64,000 nucleotides of DNA, from positions 620,001-684,000 of the forward strand of contig JAWKXN010000001.1 in the NCBI GenBank assembly GCA_041396965.1. Reading direction: 5' to 3'. How positions within the stretch are numbered: position 1 is the first letter of the stretch; each line of letters opens with the position of its first letter. Origin of the DNA: Rickettsiales bacterium (GTDB taxonomy: Bacteria; Pseudomonadota; Alphaproteobacteria; Rickettsiales; SXRF01). The notes beneath the pieces were generated by a model. The model had not been told where the DNA came from. It saw only the letters and a program-made list of their open reading frames with translations, and made no database searches. Below are positions 17,397-26,120 of the stretch, in pieces. The position numbers were made by a program, and so were the translations under genes.

Positions 17397-20300
17397 ATGG
17401 CTAATTCAATTAATACTAATATAGCTGCGTTTTTCGCTCAAGCGAATATATCGACAGCAGCCAACGCTTCCTCATCTTCTGTAGCACGTCTTTCAAGCGG
17501 TAATCGTATCGTGAAAGCGTCTGATGATGTGGCAGCTCTATCAACAGGTACTTCGCTTAGAACGCAGGTTCTTGCTCTTAAAACCGCGCTTACCAACGCC
17601 TCTCAGGGTACGTCCTTGCTTCAGGTGGCTGACGGTGCGCTTTCTCAGGTTACTGAAATTTTACAACGTCAGAAAGCTATTTCTCTACAAGCTGGTTCAG
17701 GTTCTCTTACCGACGCTGATAGAGGCTTCCTAGACCAAGAATTCCAAGCTCTTACAAAAGAGATTGATCGTCTTACCGGCTCTACTAACTTTAACGGTGT
17801 GCAACTTCTAAACGGTTCTCTTTCTACTTCCGCCGCTCTAGCTAATACTTCAACGGGTGCTACCGCTGGTACTGCTAATATATCTTTTAGTGATAACATC
17901 ACTATCGGTGAGAGTATCATAGTAAACGGTGTTGAGCTTACCGCTGCTGCTACCTCTACCGGTACCGCTACTCCAGCTTCTACAGCCCCAATTACTTTTG
18001 CTGTCGGTAATACTCTTGCTGAAACACTTGATAATTTAGCTACTCAGCTTAATGATTCGGCTACCAATGCTAGCTATAGCGCTGCTCTTGGAGAAGCTGT
18101 TTATTCAGCTAACTCTACAACTCTTACCGCTACAGCTCGCGCTGGTGGTTCTTTAAGTAACGCGTTTTCATTTGGTAACGCCGCTCCTGCCGTAACTGTT
18201 GGTGCTAATACTGTTTCAACAACAAACGGTAGTGCTTCTGTTACTGTAGCGATAACTAACACTTATAAAGTTGGTCAAAGTGTTATACTTAACTTGCCTA
18301 CAAGTGCCGGTATCGGTGGTATTGAAGGAAAAGAACTTCGTGGGGTTATTACCTCAGCTTCAGGTTCTACCTTTACCTTTACCGCACAGACTGCCGCTAC
18401 CTCTACCGTTGCTACAACCAACGGTGCTGGTACAGTGACTCTTGATACTGTAAACGGTGTTGGCGAAGCTGCTATCGATGGTGGTTCTGTCGGTAGTTCG
18501 TTTAATCTGTTCACTGGTGCTACTACCTTTACATCAGCTACCCAGATCATATCTGCCGCTACTTCTACTGCCGCTATACCTTTCCAAGATGGTAATAGTA
18601 TCACAGCTACAGTAAATGGTACTGCGAAAACGCTTTATACTCTTGCAGCTTCAGCTACTATTACTGACTTGGTGAATGGTATAAACGCTAATACTGGATC
18701 TACTGGATTTAGTGCTACACTGACTTATGATCAAACAAATAATTATAACGTTCGTATTGATTATGCTGGTGCCGCTGGTAACATATTGCTTAATGTTGGA
18801 GCTAACTTCCATACCGCGCCAACCGCTGTTACTCTAACCGGTGACAGATTTGGTACTACAGCTAATAACATTACCGAGGCTGCAGGTGGTACGAGCACCA
18901 TCATATCTTCTGGTTATATTGATCTTACTGGTGCTGCTGGTAGTACTGGTATTACTGTAGCTGATCAAACAACAGACGTTACCGCTGCTGCCCCAGCGAG
19001 TGCTGCCGCTCCTTTTAGAAGGGGTGATCAGATTACGGCTACAGTCAATGGTCAGACAATAGTTCTTCATACTTTTGTTGCTGGTGATAGCCTGAATGCT
19101 ATAGTAAATGATATTAATGCCCATAGCTCTAGCACCGGATTTTATGCTGGTATAACTGGAACTGGTGGTGGTTATAACATTCGCTTGTTTACTACTACTC
19201 CAACCCCAGCTAGTGATCAGGTATATGTGAGTGCGGGTGCTGGTATTAGTACTATCGCAAGCAGTACTCTTACAACTCTTACTACTACCAATGGTGGTCT
19301 TACTCAAGTTAGTACCGGTTCTCTTGCTGGTGGTCTTGATGATGGTCTATCTCAAGGTAGCGTATCTGTAAGTGGTACGGTTGGTGATTCCATCATAACT
19401 GATTTGTCGCAAACCAAAGCTAACGTTCAACTGATTCTTACAGCTAACGCGGTAGCTGGAACAAGCACTCTTACAGTTGGTGGGCATACTTTCGCTTTCA
19501 CAAGCAATACCACAAATGCTTCTCCTGATGAGATACTAGTTGGTGCTACTATTGAGGATACTCTTAACAACGCTATTACAACCATAACCAACTATCTTAA
19601 AAATGGTTATGCTCTTGGTACCACAGCTTATGAGTTGAATCAGATTGATATAAGCGTCACTAACGGTAATACGCTGAACTTTACCGGTAAAGGTCTTAGC
19701 AATGTTGAGACTCTTGCCAGCACTTCGGCTGTTCCTGCTTACTCTACCATTTCTCAGAGTATAACAGGTTCATCAATTACTAACTCTGGTGCGCTTAACA
19801 ATGCTGCTAGTACTTATGGTGTTGATACAACAGGTATTACCAATCCTGATTTCAATGGTACCTTACAAGGATTTACCGCTAATTATAAAAATACTGCCAG
19901 CACAGTTGATTTATCAATCAAAGTTGGTGATTTTACTTATACAGCGGTGGATGCTAATGTAAGTGTTTCTTCCAATACACGTATCCGTCTATATTCTGAT
20001 ACAGTTGGTGGAGAAAATGGGGGCTACATTGACATTCAGCTTAAAGCTGGTCAGGTAAATGCCTTCAGTGATCAAGCTGGTGCTGACGCTGTCGCTCAAC
20101 GTCTTAACTCTGCTTTCAGTAGTTTAAGCTTTGCGCAAAGCCGTAACTTATCAAGCTATACTGGTTCTGCCAGCATAACCTCTAACAACGTTGTTATTGG
20201 TTCATTGTTTGGTAGTAAAGTTACTGCTCAGCTAGCTAATTTTGATGGTGCTAAACTATCAGATATTAGTGTTGACGCTCCTTCAGGAAGTAATACTGAT

Positions 20301-20918
20301 ACTAAAATCAGTCTTACCATTGATGGTGTTGTGTTCTCAACAGAAGCTGGTATAGGAAGTACTCTTGCCGCTAATCAGACCTACAGGCTGACCAGCGCGG
20401 AGGATCCTAAACAGTTTGTTGAATTCACCACCGGTAACTCAACAATAGTGATTGATAGTAACGATAAGGCTATAGCTGTAGAAAACGCTCTTAAAAACGC
20501 GTTTGGTGCTACAGAAGGCTCTGCTGCTCTTTCTTTCCAAGTTGGTTCTTCTTCAACTGACACTTTGGAAGTAAGTATCGGTAGTGCGCAAACCTCAACA
20601 TTATTTGGTGGTTTGACCCTGAACGTTCTATCTCAAGCTAATGCCGTGATAGCTGGTGATCAGCTTGATAAAGCTCTAGCGACCGTTACATCGCTTCGTG
20701 CAGCGGTTGGTGCGCTTCAGTCACGGTTTAACTTCGCTTCGGCTAACATCCAGATCGCTGTACAGAATCAGGATGCCGCTCGTGGTGAGTTACTTGATAC
20801 TGATGTGGCTACTGAGTCAACAGCGTTCGCTACTTCGCAGGTTAAACTGCAAGCTGGTATTTCGGTACTAGCTCAGGCTAACCAGCAGTTGCAGAACTTA
20901 CTGAAATTGATTCAGTAA
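17397..20918 (+). CDS. fliC: Giant flagellin (1173 residues)
   Basis: The ends are classical flagellin. Residues 1-145 form D0/D1 (SINTNIAAFFAQ, RLSSGNRIVKASDDVAALS, TSLLQVADGALSQVTEILQR, STNFNGVQLLNG). About 1085-1173 form the C-terminal D1/D0 (RFNFASANIQIAVQNQDAARGELLDTDVATE, then QANQQLQNLLKLIQ). The middle of roughly 940 residues is rich in Ser, Thr, Ala, Gly and Asn. It contains at least two copies of a flagellin-IN-like module (ITATVNG... INANTGSTGF at about 397-450; ITATVNG... INAHSSSTGF at about 541-590) and one segment at about 272-340 resembling modules in FlgE. Ordinary flagellins have 270-600 residues. It follows fliB and precedes FlaG-like, FliD and FliS genes. Confidence 0.95.
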   Translation: MANSINTNIAAFFAQANISTAANASSSSVARLSSGNRIVKASDDVAALSTGTSLRTQVLALKTALTNASQGTSLLQVADGALSQVTEILQRQKAISLQAGSGSLTDADRGFLDQEFQALTKEIDRLTGSTNFNGVQLLNGSLSTSAALANTSTGATAGTANISFSDNITIGESIIVNGVELTAAATSTGTATPASTAPITFAVGNTLAETLDNLATQLNDSATNASYSAALGEAVYSANSTTLTATARAGGSLSNAFSFGNAAPAVTVGANTVSTTNGSASVTVAITNTYKVGQSVILNLPTSAGIGGIEGKELRGVITSASGSTFTFTAQTAATSTVATTNGAGTVTLDTVNGVGEAAIDGGSVGSSFNLFTGATTFTSATQIISAATSTAAIPFQDGNSITATVNGTAKTLYTLAASATITDLVNGINANTGSTGFSATLTYDQTNNYNVRIDYAGAAGNILLNVGANFHTAPTAVTLTGDRFGTTANNITEAAGGTSTIISSGYIDLTGAAGSTGITVADQTTDVTAAAPASAAAPFRRGDQITATVNGQTIVLHTFVAGDSLNAIVNDINAHSSSTGFYAGITGTGGGYNIRLFTTTPTPASDQVYVSAGAGISTIASSTLTTLTTTNGGLTQVSTGSLAGGLDDGLSQGSVSVSGTVGDSIITDLSQTKANVQLILTANAVAGTSTLTVGGHTFAFTSNTTNASPDEILVGATIEDTLNNAITTITNYLKNGYALGTTAYELNQIDISVTNGNTLNFTGKGLSNVETLASTSAVPAYSTISQSITGSSITNSGALNNAASTYGVDTTGITNPDFNGTLQGFTANYKNTASTVDLSIKVGDFTYTAVDANVSVSSNTRIRLYSDTVGGENGGYIDIQLKAGQVNAFSDQAGADAVAQRLNSAFSSLSFAQSRNLSSYTGSASITSNNVVIGSLFGSKVTAQLANFDGAKLSDISVDAPSGSNTDTKISLTIDGVVFSTEAGIGSTLAANQTYRLTSAEDPKQFVEFTTGNSTIVIDSNDKAIAVENALKNAFGATEGSAALSFQVGSSSTDTLEVSIGSAQTSTLFGGLTLNVLSQANAVIAGDQLDKALATVTSLRAAVGALQSRFNFASANIQIAVQNQDAARGELLDTDVATESTAFATSQVKLQAGISVLAQANQQLQNLLKLIQ

Positions 20919-20937
20919 TAAGGTAAATAAAGAAAAG

Positions 20938-20962
20938 TCTGGGGCGGCAGCCCCGCCCCAGA
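20938..20962 (+). other. GC-rich hairpin between flagellin and FlaG-like genes
   Basis: A perfect 10-base-pair stem (TCTGGGGCGG with CCGCCCCAGA) closes a five-base loop 20 bases after the flagellin stop. It is very GC-rich against an AT-rich background and is not followed by a T-run, so it looks more like an mRNA-stabilising or processing hairpin, or a leaky terminator, than a strong terminator. It would protect the flagellin mRNA 3' end. Confidence 0.7.
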
Positions 20963-20982
20963 TGATTCTTTAGGAGGTTAAA

Positions 20983-21339
20983 ATGGATAGTTTAGGAAAT
21001 ATACCACCAGTTGTTATAAAGCCTGCTGTTCCCGCATCAGTACCGTCTCCTGTGCCACAAAAAAAGCCAGTACCAACAGTACCAGTGGGTGGAGGTAGTG
21101 GCTTTGACCCGATAGCCGCTGAACAAGAACGCTTTCAAGCGGTAAGAAGGGTAGCGCAAAAACTTGCGGATAACTTCGTTGTAAGTGACAGAACATTCAC
21201 TATCTTCAAGGATATATCTGGACAATATATAACTAGGTTTACCAGCTTACGTGATGGTAAGGTTACTTATATACCAGAGCCTAACTTGTTTAGGTTAGGT
21301 GGAGAGAGTGACAGAGTATCCGTTAAGGTAGAGGCTTAA
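20983..21339 (+). CDS. flaG: FlaG-like flagellar protein
   Basis: The 118-residue protein has a Pro/Val-rich low-complexity N-terminus (residues 5-37), then ERFQAVRRVAQKLADNF. A C-terminal strand-rich part (RTFTIFKDISGQYITRFTSLRDGKVTYIPEPNLF) resembles the FlaG domain, in which a predicted beta segment ends in I-P-P-E-x-(L/F). FlaG proteins influence filament length in some bacteria. Position between flagellin and FliD is the usual flaG place. AGGAGG at 20972-20977 is an excellent ribosome site. Sequence similarity is modest, so the family call leans on context. Confidence 0.65.
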   Translation: MDSLGNIPPVVIKPAVPASVPSPVPQKKPVPTVPVGGGSGFDPIAAEQERFQAVRRVAQKLADNFVVSDRTFTIFKDISGQYITRFTSLRDGKVTYIPEPNLFRLGGESDRVSVKVEA

Positions 21340-21400
21340 CAGATTGGTTTGAAGTTAAATTGATTATTGGATAATTTTTTGTCTGCTGTTTTAGCGGGCA

Positions 21401-21416
21401 GGGCATGGTTTTTGCT
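21401..21416 (+). promoter_or_regulatory. Sigma-54-like promoter upstream of fliD
   Basis: GGGCATG, four bases, TTGCT: the GG (21402-21403) and GC (21414-21415) are separated by exactly ten bases, and GGCAxG plus TTGCT agree with the -24/-12 consensus (TGGCACG-N4-TTGCA). The fliD start is about 190 bases downstream. No other match as good was seen in this 262-base gap. Confidence 0.5.
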
Positions 21417-21601
21417 AATATTCTTGCTAAAAGTTTTTATAGTTTATAACGCCTGTTTAAGTCATTGTTAATAAGAGTTTTAAGTATAATTTTGTATTTT
21501 ATTTTTAGTATTTGACGGGTTTTATTTTAATTTTTTTGGTTATTCTGTTATTATATATTAATATTTTTATTAGCAATTAACAGGCATAACCTAGTGAGGG
21601 A

Positions 21602-23413
21602 ATGATGGTTAGTCAGGTGCAATTAGGAAGTTTCTTCAGTTTCGGCGGTAAAACCGTTTCTGGTAGTTCCGGTGGCTCTGGTATTGATACAGAATCTCTG
21701 GTTACTGCCTTAGTTGACGCAAAACTTATTCCCGTTACTAGGTTAGAAGATCAAATAGAAATAAATAATAATAAAGTATCGGCTCTTGGAGAGTTTGATA
21801 CATTACTTAGCGCCTTTAAGGAGGCCGCTTCAATTTTGCGTAATCCACCGGGGGTAGCCAACGATGCGGATAACGGGTTTAGATACAGAACAACAAATGT
21901 TATCAGTAATACAGCGGTTGATGGAACGGATTATGTTTCTGTTACCGCGTCGCCAGGGGCTGTTTTACAGTCATATACTATAACAGAAATTACAAGTATA
22001 GCGGCCGCTAAAAGACAATCTACCGGTGATATTAATATAGCGGATGCGGATACCGCCGCTGTATCCGCTACCCCTGCCGTTGGTGAGTTTGGAGCGGGGA
22101 CTTTTACGCTCAATGGACAGGACATTACCTTAGTGGATGGTGAAAGTCTTAACTCGGTAGCTGCTAAGTTTAACGCGGTGTCAGGAACTACCGGTGTTTC
22201 AGCTTCCATCATAAAAATAGAAGATGGTAAATTCCAACTGTCTTTTTCCGCTACAAATACAGGTCTTAACGCGGATTTTGATTTTAATAATATCAGCGTA
22301 CCGGGAACATTGGTTGATGGAAGTGGGGTGTTTGCCAATGTTACTGTATCAACAACCCAAAATGCCGCTAATGCCGTATTCAAATTTAACGGAGCCTCGA
22401 TTACTCGTCAAAGCAATACTATCGGTGACATCGTAGACAAGGTGACATTTAATATTAAGCAAGATATGACAGCGGCTCCTACCACTCAACTTACAGTATC
22501 TGTAGATGCTGATGAGTCAATAATAAAAAGTGGTATTATAAATTTCCTTAATACTTATAATGATCTTAAGATATTTGCCGCTAAACAAGCTGAAGTTGGT
22601 GATGATGGATTCTTTACTGAAGACGCTGTATTAAGTGATAGCGGTTTATTGCGCAATACCATGAGCTCAATAAGCGCGCAGTTAGCTTCGGTGGTTGACG
22701 GAATTACCGGTGGTGATCCAAGTAGGCTTGCCGATATTGGAATCACTTTTATAGATCAGGAGGCGACAGAGGATACACCTGAGGTCAGAAACCTTCTTAC
22801 CATAGATGATGGCAAGCTTACCTCCGCTATTGCTTCTAATTCGGATCAGGTGCGCCGGATCTTTGAGTTTGATTTTGTTAGTGACAATATAAACGTTAGA
22901 GTATTTTCACGTACGAACGCTCTTGATGTTTCAAGCTTCTCGCTTGATGTTGACCCAAACACTTCTAAGTTTCAAGCGACTTATAATGATGGAACCGGTC
23001 CAGTTACTATAGACCTTGACGCGGAGCCTATAGTAAGTTCTGGTGTTACAACAGGTTACTCTCTAAAAGGGCAGGCTGGCACTGTCCTTGAGGGATTAGG
23101 GCTTATATATGCCAGTACCAGCGCTAGTGTTTCCAATATAACGGTAACACAGGGTATCGCTGATAGAATATTTAATGTTGTTGATCCGGTTCTTACCAAC
23201 AACACCGGAGCGCTTGATATTGAACTTGACGCGTTAAAAGATACTGAAACTAGATTTCAAGCGGATATAGACAGAATAAACGAACAGGTTGACGCTTTCA
23301 GGCAGCAACTTCTTGATAGATTCGCTAGGCTTGAACAAGCAATTGCCAATGTAAACACATTATTAGCCAGTATTGAGGCTAATGATAACGCGCGTAATAC
23401 TTTCAACAGTTAG
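21602..23413 (+). CDS. fliD: Flagellar hook-associated protein 2 (filament cap)
   Basis: FliD caps the growing filament and folds flagellin subunits. The 603-residue protein has the FliD N-terminal segment SGGSGIDTESLVTALVDAKLIPVTRLEDQIE (about 21-51), a flagellin-IN motif near residue 165 (FTLNGQDITLVDGESLNSVAAKFN), ADESIIKSGIINFLNTYNDL (about 301-320) in the C-terminal domain, and a terminal coiled coil (ETRFQADIDRINEQVDAFRQQLLDRFARLEQA). The length is slightly above the usual 450-550. Two ATGs lie in tandem; GAGGG at 21595-21599 fits the second (21605) better. Confidence 0.95.
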   Translation: MMVSQVQLGSFFSFGGKTVSGSSGGSGIDTESLVTALVDAKLIPVTRLEDQIEINNNKVSALGEFDTLLSAFKEAASILRNPPGVANDADNGFRYRTTNVISNTAVDGTDYVSVTASPGAVLQSYTITEITSIAAAKRQSTGDINIADADTAAVSATPAVGEFGAGTFTLNGQDITLVDGESLNSVAAKFNAVSGTTGVSASIIKIEDGKFQLSFSATNTGLNADFDFNNISVPGTLVDGSGVFANVTVSTTQNAANAVFKFNGASITRQSNTIGDIVDKVTFNIKQDMTAAPTTQLTVSVDADESIIKSGIINFLNTYNDLKIFAAKQAEVGDDGFFTEDAVLSDSGLLRNTMSSISAQLASVVDGITGGDPSRLADIGITFIDQEATEDTPEVRNLLTIDDGKLTSAIASNSDQVRRIFEFDFVSDNINVRVFSRTNALDVSSFSLDVDPNTSKFQATYNDGTGPVTIDLDAEPIVSSGVTTGYSLKGQAGTVLEGLGLIYASTSASVSNITVTQGIADRIFNVVDPVLTNNTGALDIELDALKDTETRFQADIDRINEQVDAFRQQLLDRFARLEQAIANVNTLLASIEANDNARNTFNS

Positions 23414-23455
23414 TCGTTCTCCTGTACTAAGTAGGGATAATAAACGATATGTTAA

Positions 23456-23470
23456 TTAATTTCGTATTAA
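23456..23470 (+). promoter_or_regulatory. CtrA-box-like site upstream of fliS
   Basis: TTAA (23456-23459), seven bases, TTAA (23467-23470) match the CtrA consensus spacing. The fliS ATG is 40 bases further on. The site sits in a TTAA-rich stretch, so a chance match is likely enough that the call is tentative. Confidence 0.35.
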
Positions 23471-23509
23471 ATTGACCTAATAGCATTATGATAAAAGGTA
23501 GTATTATTA

Positions 23510-24001
23510 ATGGTTGAACAGCAAAAATATAAAGCATACGCTGCCGCGACACAGACTATAGCTCCAGTACGGCAAATTATTCTGCTATACGAGGCTATAA
23601 TCCGCTGTGTCCAACAATCAAAAGAAGCTATTAATGAAAATCGTATAGAAGATAGGTATAATCTATTAATTAAGGCATCAAATCTAATCGGCGGGTTACA
23701 GGGTTGCCTTGATTTTGATAATGGAGGTGATATAGCGCGCATTCTCTATAGCTACTATGCCTCTATGGATGCTCGTATTTTTTCTATTCACAGAACTAAC
23801 AGTATTGAAGACTGTGAGGCAATTGTTGAAGATTTGAAACAAATGCGTGACGCTTGGGAAGATGTATCTAAGAATGTAAACGATTCCGCTGAGAATAATG
23901 CTTCTGCTCATGAAGATACGAATGTTGATAAATCTTCAGTAAGTTCTGATGGTGGAAATACACCGCCACCATCTACGGATGGTCTTACTCTATCCGCTTA
24001 G
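23510..24001 (+). CDS. fliS: Flagellar export chaperone FliS
   Basis: FliS binds flagellin in the cytoplasm and delivers it to the export gate. The 163-residue protein opens with Y-K-A-Y-A-A-A-T-Q-T, equivalent to the Y-x-x-x-x-x-x-T start of FliS, and continues PVRQIILLYEAIIRCVQQSKEAI and NRIEDRYNLLIKASNLIGGLQGCLDF, then YYASMDARIFSIHRTNSIEDCEAIVEDLKQMRDAWEDV. The four-helix pattern and the L-x-x-x-L-D spacing fit. A Ser/Asn/Thr/Pro-rich tail of about 40 residues (EDTNVDKSS... PPPSTDG) is longer than usual. It follows fliD, as is standard. Confidence 0.92.
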   Translation: MVEQQKYKAYAAATQTIAPVRQIILLYEAIIRCVQQSKEAINENRIEDRYNLLIKASNLIGGLQGCLDFDNGGDIARILYSYYASMDARIFSIHRTNSIEDCEAIVEDLKQMRDAWEDVSKNVNDSAENNASAHEDTNVDKSSVSSDGGNTPPPSTDGLTLSA

Positions 24002-24034
24002 GATAATCTCTCTCCTTAGATAAGTTTTCATAAT

Positions 24035-24051
24035 TTGGCACGTTAATTGCT
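24035..24051 (+). promoter_or_regulatory. Consensus sigma-54 promoter upstream of fliK
   Basis: TTGGCACG, TTAA, TTGCT reproduces the sigma-54 -24/-12 consensus (TTGGCACG-N4-TTGCT): GG at 24037-24038 and GC at 24049-24050 are ten bases apart. It would start transcription near 24062, about 118 bases before the fliK ATG, and would drive fliK-flgD and perhaps flgE. This is the best sigma-54 match in the window. Confidence 0.8.
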
Positions 24052-24118
24052 TATTGTTAACGTGGTGGTTTTGACATTTTGTCTTAACCTTCAACAAAGT
24101 CCAAATAAATAGCCAAAT

Positions 24119-24155
24119 ATACTCGTTTTGGATAATTTTTATTCATAATGAGTAT
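24119..24155 (+). repeat. Short palindromic intergenic repeat (copy 1)
   Basis: ATACTC...TTTTGGATAA / TTATTCA.AA.GAGTAT forms an imperfect 37-base palindrome just ahead of fliK. Related palindromes occur at 36291-36330, 40494-40529 and 51557-51593, all between genes. Here only the TTTTGGATAA hairpin is present, without the companion CTTATC/GATAAG hairpin of the 36 kb and 51 kb copies. Confidence 0.55.
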
Positions 24156-24179
24156 GATTAGTTAAATGGGAGAGGATTC

Positions 24180-26111
24180 ATGTCGGCTTCACAATTTTCA
24201 ATAGCCAATGTAATATCAGCGCTAGCTGGTAAAGATAATGGTCAATCAAGTGGAAACGCTAATATTGGTTTATTAGGAAGAACAGAATCTGGTGCTAGTT
24301 CCTCACCACTTGGGCAGTTTTCATCATTACTTGATGTTGTCGCTAACATAAATAATGAGTCATCCAAAGATTATGGAACAAAAGAACCAAAACCGGTAAT
24401 CGTAAAAAATAATGTAAATTATGATGATAAAAACGCCGATAATCGTCAGCAAGATATTAGGAATTCTCGTTTGGAAACAAGAAACACGAAAAACACCAAC
24501 AATGATAATGCGAAACCGAATTCTTTATCGTCTGAGAAAAGACAAACTAATGACTCCGTAAAAAATAATTACTATAATAAAGAGCAAGATAGTAGGTATT
24601 CTGAGATAAAATCCGAAGCTGCAACGGGAGATAAAAATACTGTAAGCTCTAAACAGGATAGTGGTAACGGAGAGGAAGTTGTCGCGGCGGTTAAGCAATC
24701 ATTATTGAGTGAAGATTATGATAATGATGGGCAGTTAATAAAGTTTGGTGATAATTTGGTAAGTGTGAAAGAATTTATCGCTGCTATTAAACAGCTATTT
24801 GCGGATAACGATGACTCTGATATTGATCTAAACGCTGTTTTTGCTGAGCTTGCCGCTAATAAAATTATTGATATACCAAACGCTAATTTTATTCCCACGC
24901 AGGATGAGCAGCCTACTAAGGTAAATATTTCTGATCTGTTGTCTGGATTGCAAGATAGCTTAAAACAATTACGTGATCTTCTTGCTACCGCCGCCGGACA
25001 GAATACACCATTTACCGATGAGCAGAATAATTTGCTAGCTGGTATAAATAGTAAACTTAAAGAAGATATATCATTAATTCGTGGTTTGCTTACAGAAGCG
25101 AAGCAAGCCGGTAAAGGTGATGATTTTCTTTCCTATATAAAGAGTATTCTTGCTTTGCCATCTTCTGATAACAATCAAAATAAAACGGTTGATCAGATAG
25201 ACAATATAAAGAACTTACTTACTGATGACATTCATTTGATAAATGATAAGATTCAGGAGCTAGTAAAAAAAGACAAAGTTATTAATCGGGAAATTAATCT
25301 ATTTTCTGTTGAAAGCATTTCTGGTGATAAATATTCTGATTTAATAAAACCAGATGAATCAAGATTTGCCTCACGTAGTAATTCGCCAAAAGTTGAATCG
25401 GCGATATTTACTAACGCATCAGCAATTCTTTCTGCTGAGTATAATACTAACCAGAATCAGCAAATTAATAATATATCTAACATTGTTAATTCCGTAAATA
25501 CAGCGGCGGACACGTCATCAGGTGGTAATAGTGGAAATAATTCTGGTCAGTCAGGTAGTTCGTTTGGCTCACCTCAAGGTTTTGGAAGTTCTAATATATC
25601 CTCAGCAAAGTCGGCTCAAGCTAGTGGAAATACACAGTTTAGCAATATTTTAAGTAAAGCTGATAGTTCGCCGATTAGTGAGCAGGTCGTTTTCCATGTA
25701 AAGAAAATAATAGCGACTGGAAATAGTAAAATAACCATACAGCTTTCTCCGGAAGATCTTGGAAAACTTGATATAAAGCTTGATATTGATGCTAAGGGAA
25801 AAACCGGAGTTACTATAACCGCTGATAATAAAAATACGCTAGATATGTTGCAGCGTGATTCGCAAGGATTACAAAAAGCGCTTACTGATGCTGGACTTAA
25901 AGCTGATTCTGGCAGTCTTAACTTTAATCTAAAGGGTGGTGGTCAGAACGGGGGAGGTTCTGGTTATAATCAAGCGCATGCGGCGGGTAATTATCAAAAA
26001 ACCCATCGGGATGAGCAGTTGACTGAAGATGAGTTAAATGTGATAGCGGCTTCCGCGCTATCACGACGTTACTCGGTAGATATTCCAGATGGTCTTGATA
26101 TAAAAATATAG
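24180..26111 (+). CDS. fliK: Flagellar hook-length control protein
   Basis: FliK measures hook length and switches export specificity. The 643-residue protein has a long low-complexity N-terminal region rich in Asn, Asp, Ser and Lys. Its C-terminal Flg_hook domain (about residues 500-585) carries KITIQLSPEDLGKLDIKLDI, the conserved L-x-P-x-x-L-G-x-(L/V)-x-(V/I) signature, and then VTITADNKNTLDMLQRDSQGLQKALTDAGL. A glycine-rich segment and a conserved-looking tail follow. AGAGG precedes the ATG. FlgD follows nine bases later. Its length is on the large side, in keeping with the very large hook protein encoded next door. Confidence 0.92.
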   Translation: MSASQFSIANVISALAGKDNGQSSGNANIGLLGRTESGASSSPLGQFSSLLDVVANINNESSKDYGTKEPKPVIVKNNVNYDDKNADNRQQDIRNSRLETRNTKNTNNDNAKPNSLSSEKRQTNDSVKNNYYNKEQDSRYSEIKSEAATGDKNTVSSKQDSGNGEEVVAAVKQSLLSEDYDNDGQLIKFGDNLVSVKEFIAAIKQLFADNDDSDIDLNAVFAELAANKIIDIPNANFIPTQDEQPTKVNISDLLSGLQDSLKQLRDLLATAAGQNTPFTDEQNNLLAGINSKLKEDISLIRGLLTEAKQAGKGDDFLSYIKSILALPSSDNNQNKTVDQIDNIKNLLTDDIHLINDKIQELVKKDKVINREINLFSVESISGDKYSDLIKPDESRFASRSNSPKVESAIFTNASAILSAEYNTNQNQQINNISNIVNSVNTAADTSSGGNSGNNSGQSGSSFGSPQGFGSSNISSAKSAQASGNTQFSNILSKADSSPISEQVVFHVKKIIATGNSKITIQLSPEDLGKLDIKLDIDAKGKTGVTITADNKNTLDMLQRDSQGLQKALTDAGLKADSGSLNFNLKGGGQNGGGSGYNQAHAAGNYQKTHRDEQLTEDELNVIAASALSRRYSVDIPDGLDIKI

Positions 26112-26120
26112 GAGGTAATT

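Noticed and set aside
18834..19307. Long antisense open frames inside the flagellin (also 18275-18604, 22383-21931 and 27948-27667 in fliD and flgE)
   Set aside because: They come from the biased Ser/Thr/Ala/Gly codons of the sense proteins; translations are low-complexity and have no ribosome sites or family signatures.
17397..20918. CRISPR or satellite repeats in the flagellin gene
   Set aside because: The repetition is at protein-module level with diverged DNA; no regular direct repeats with spacers occur.
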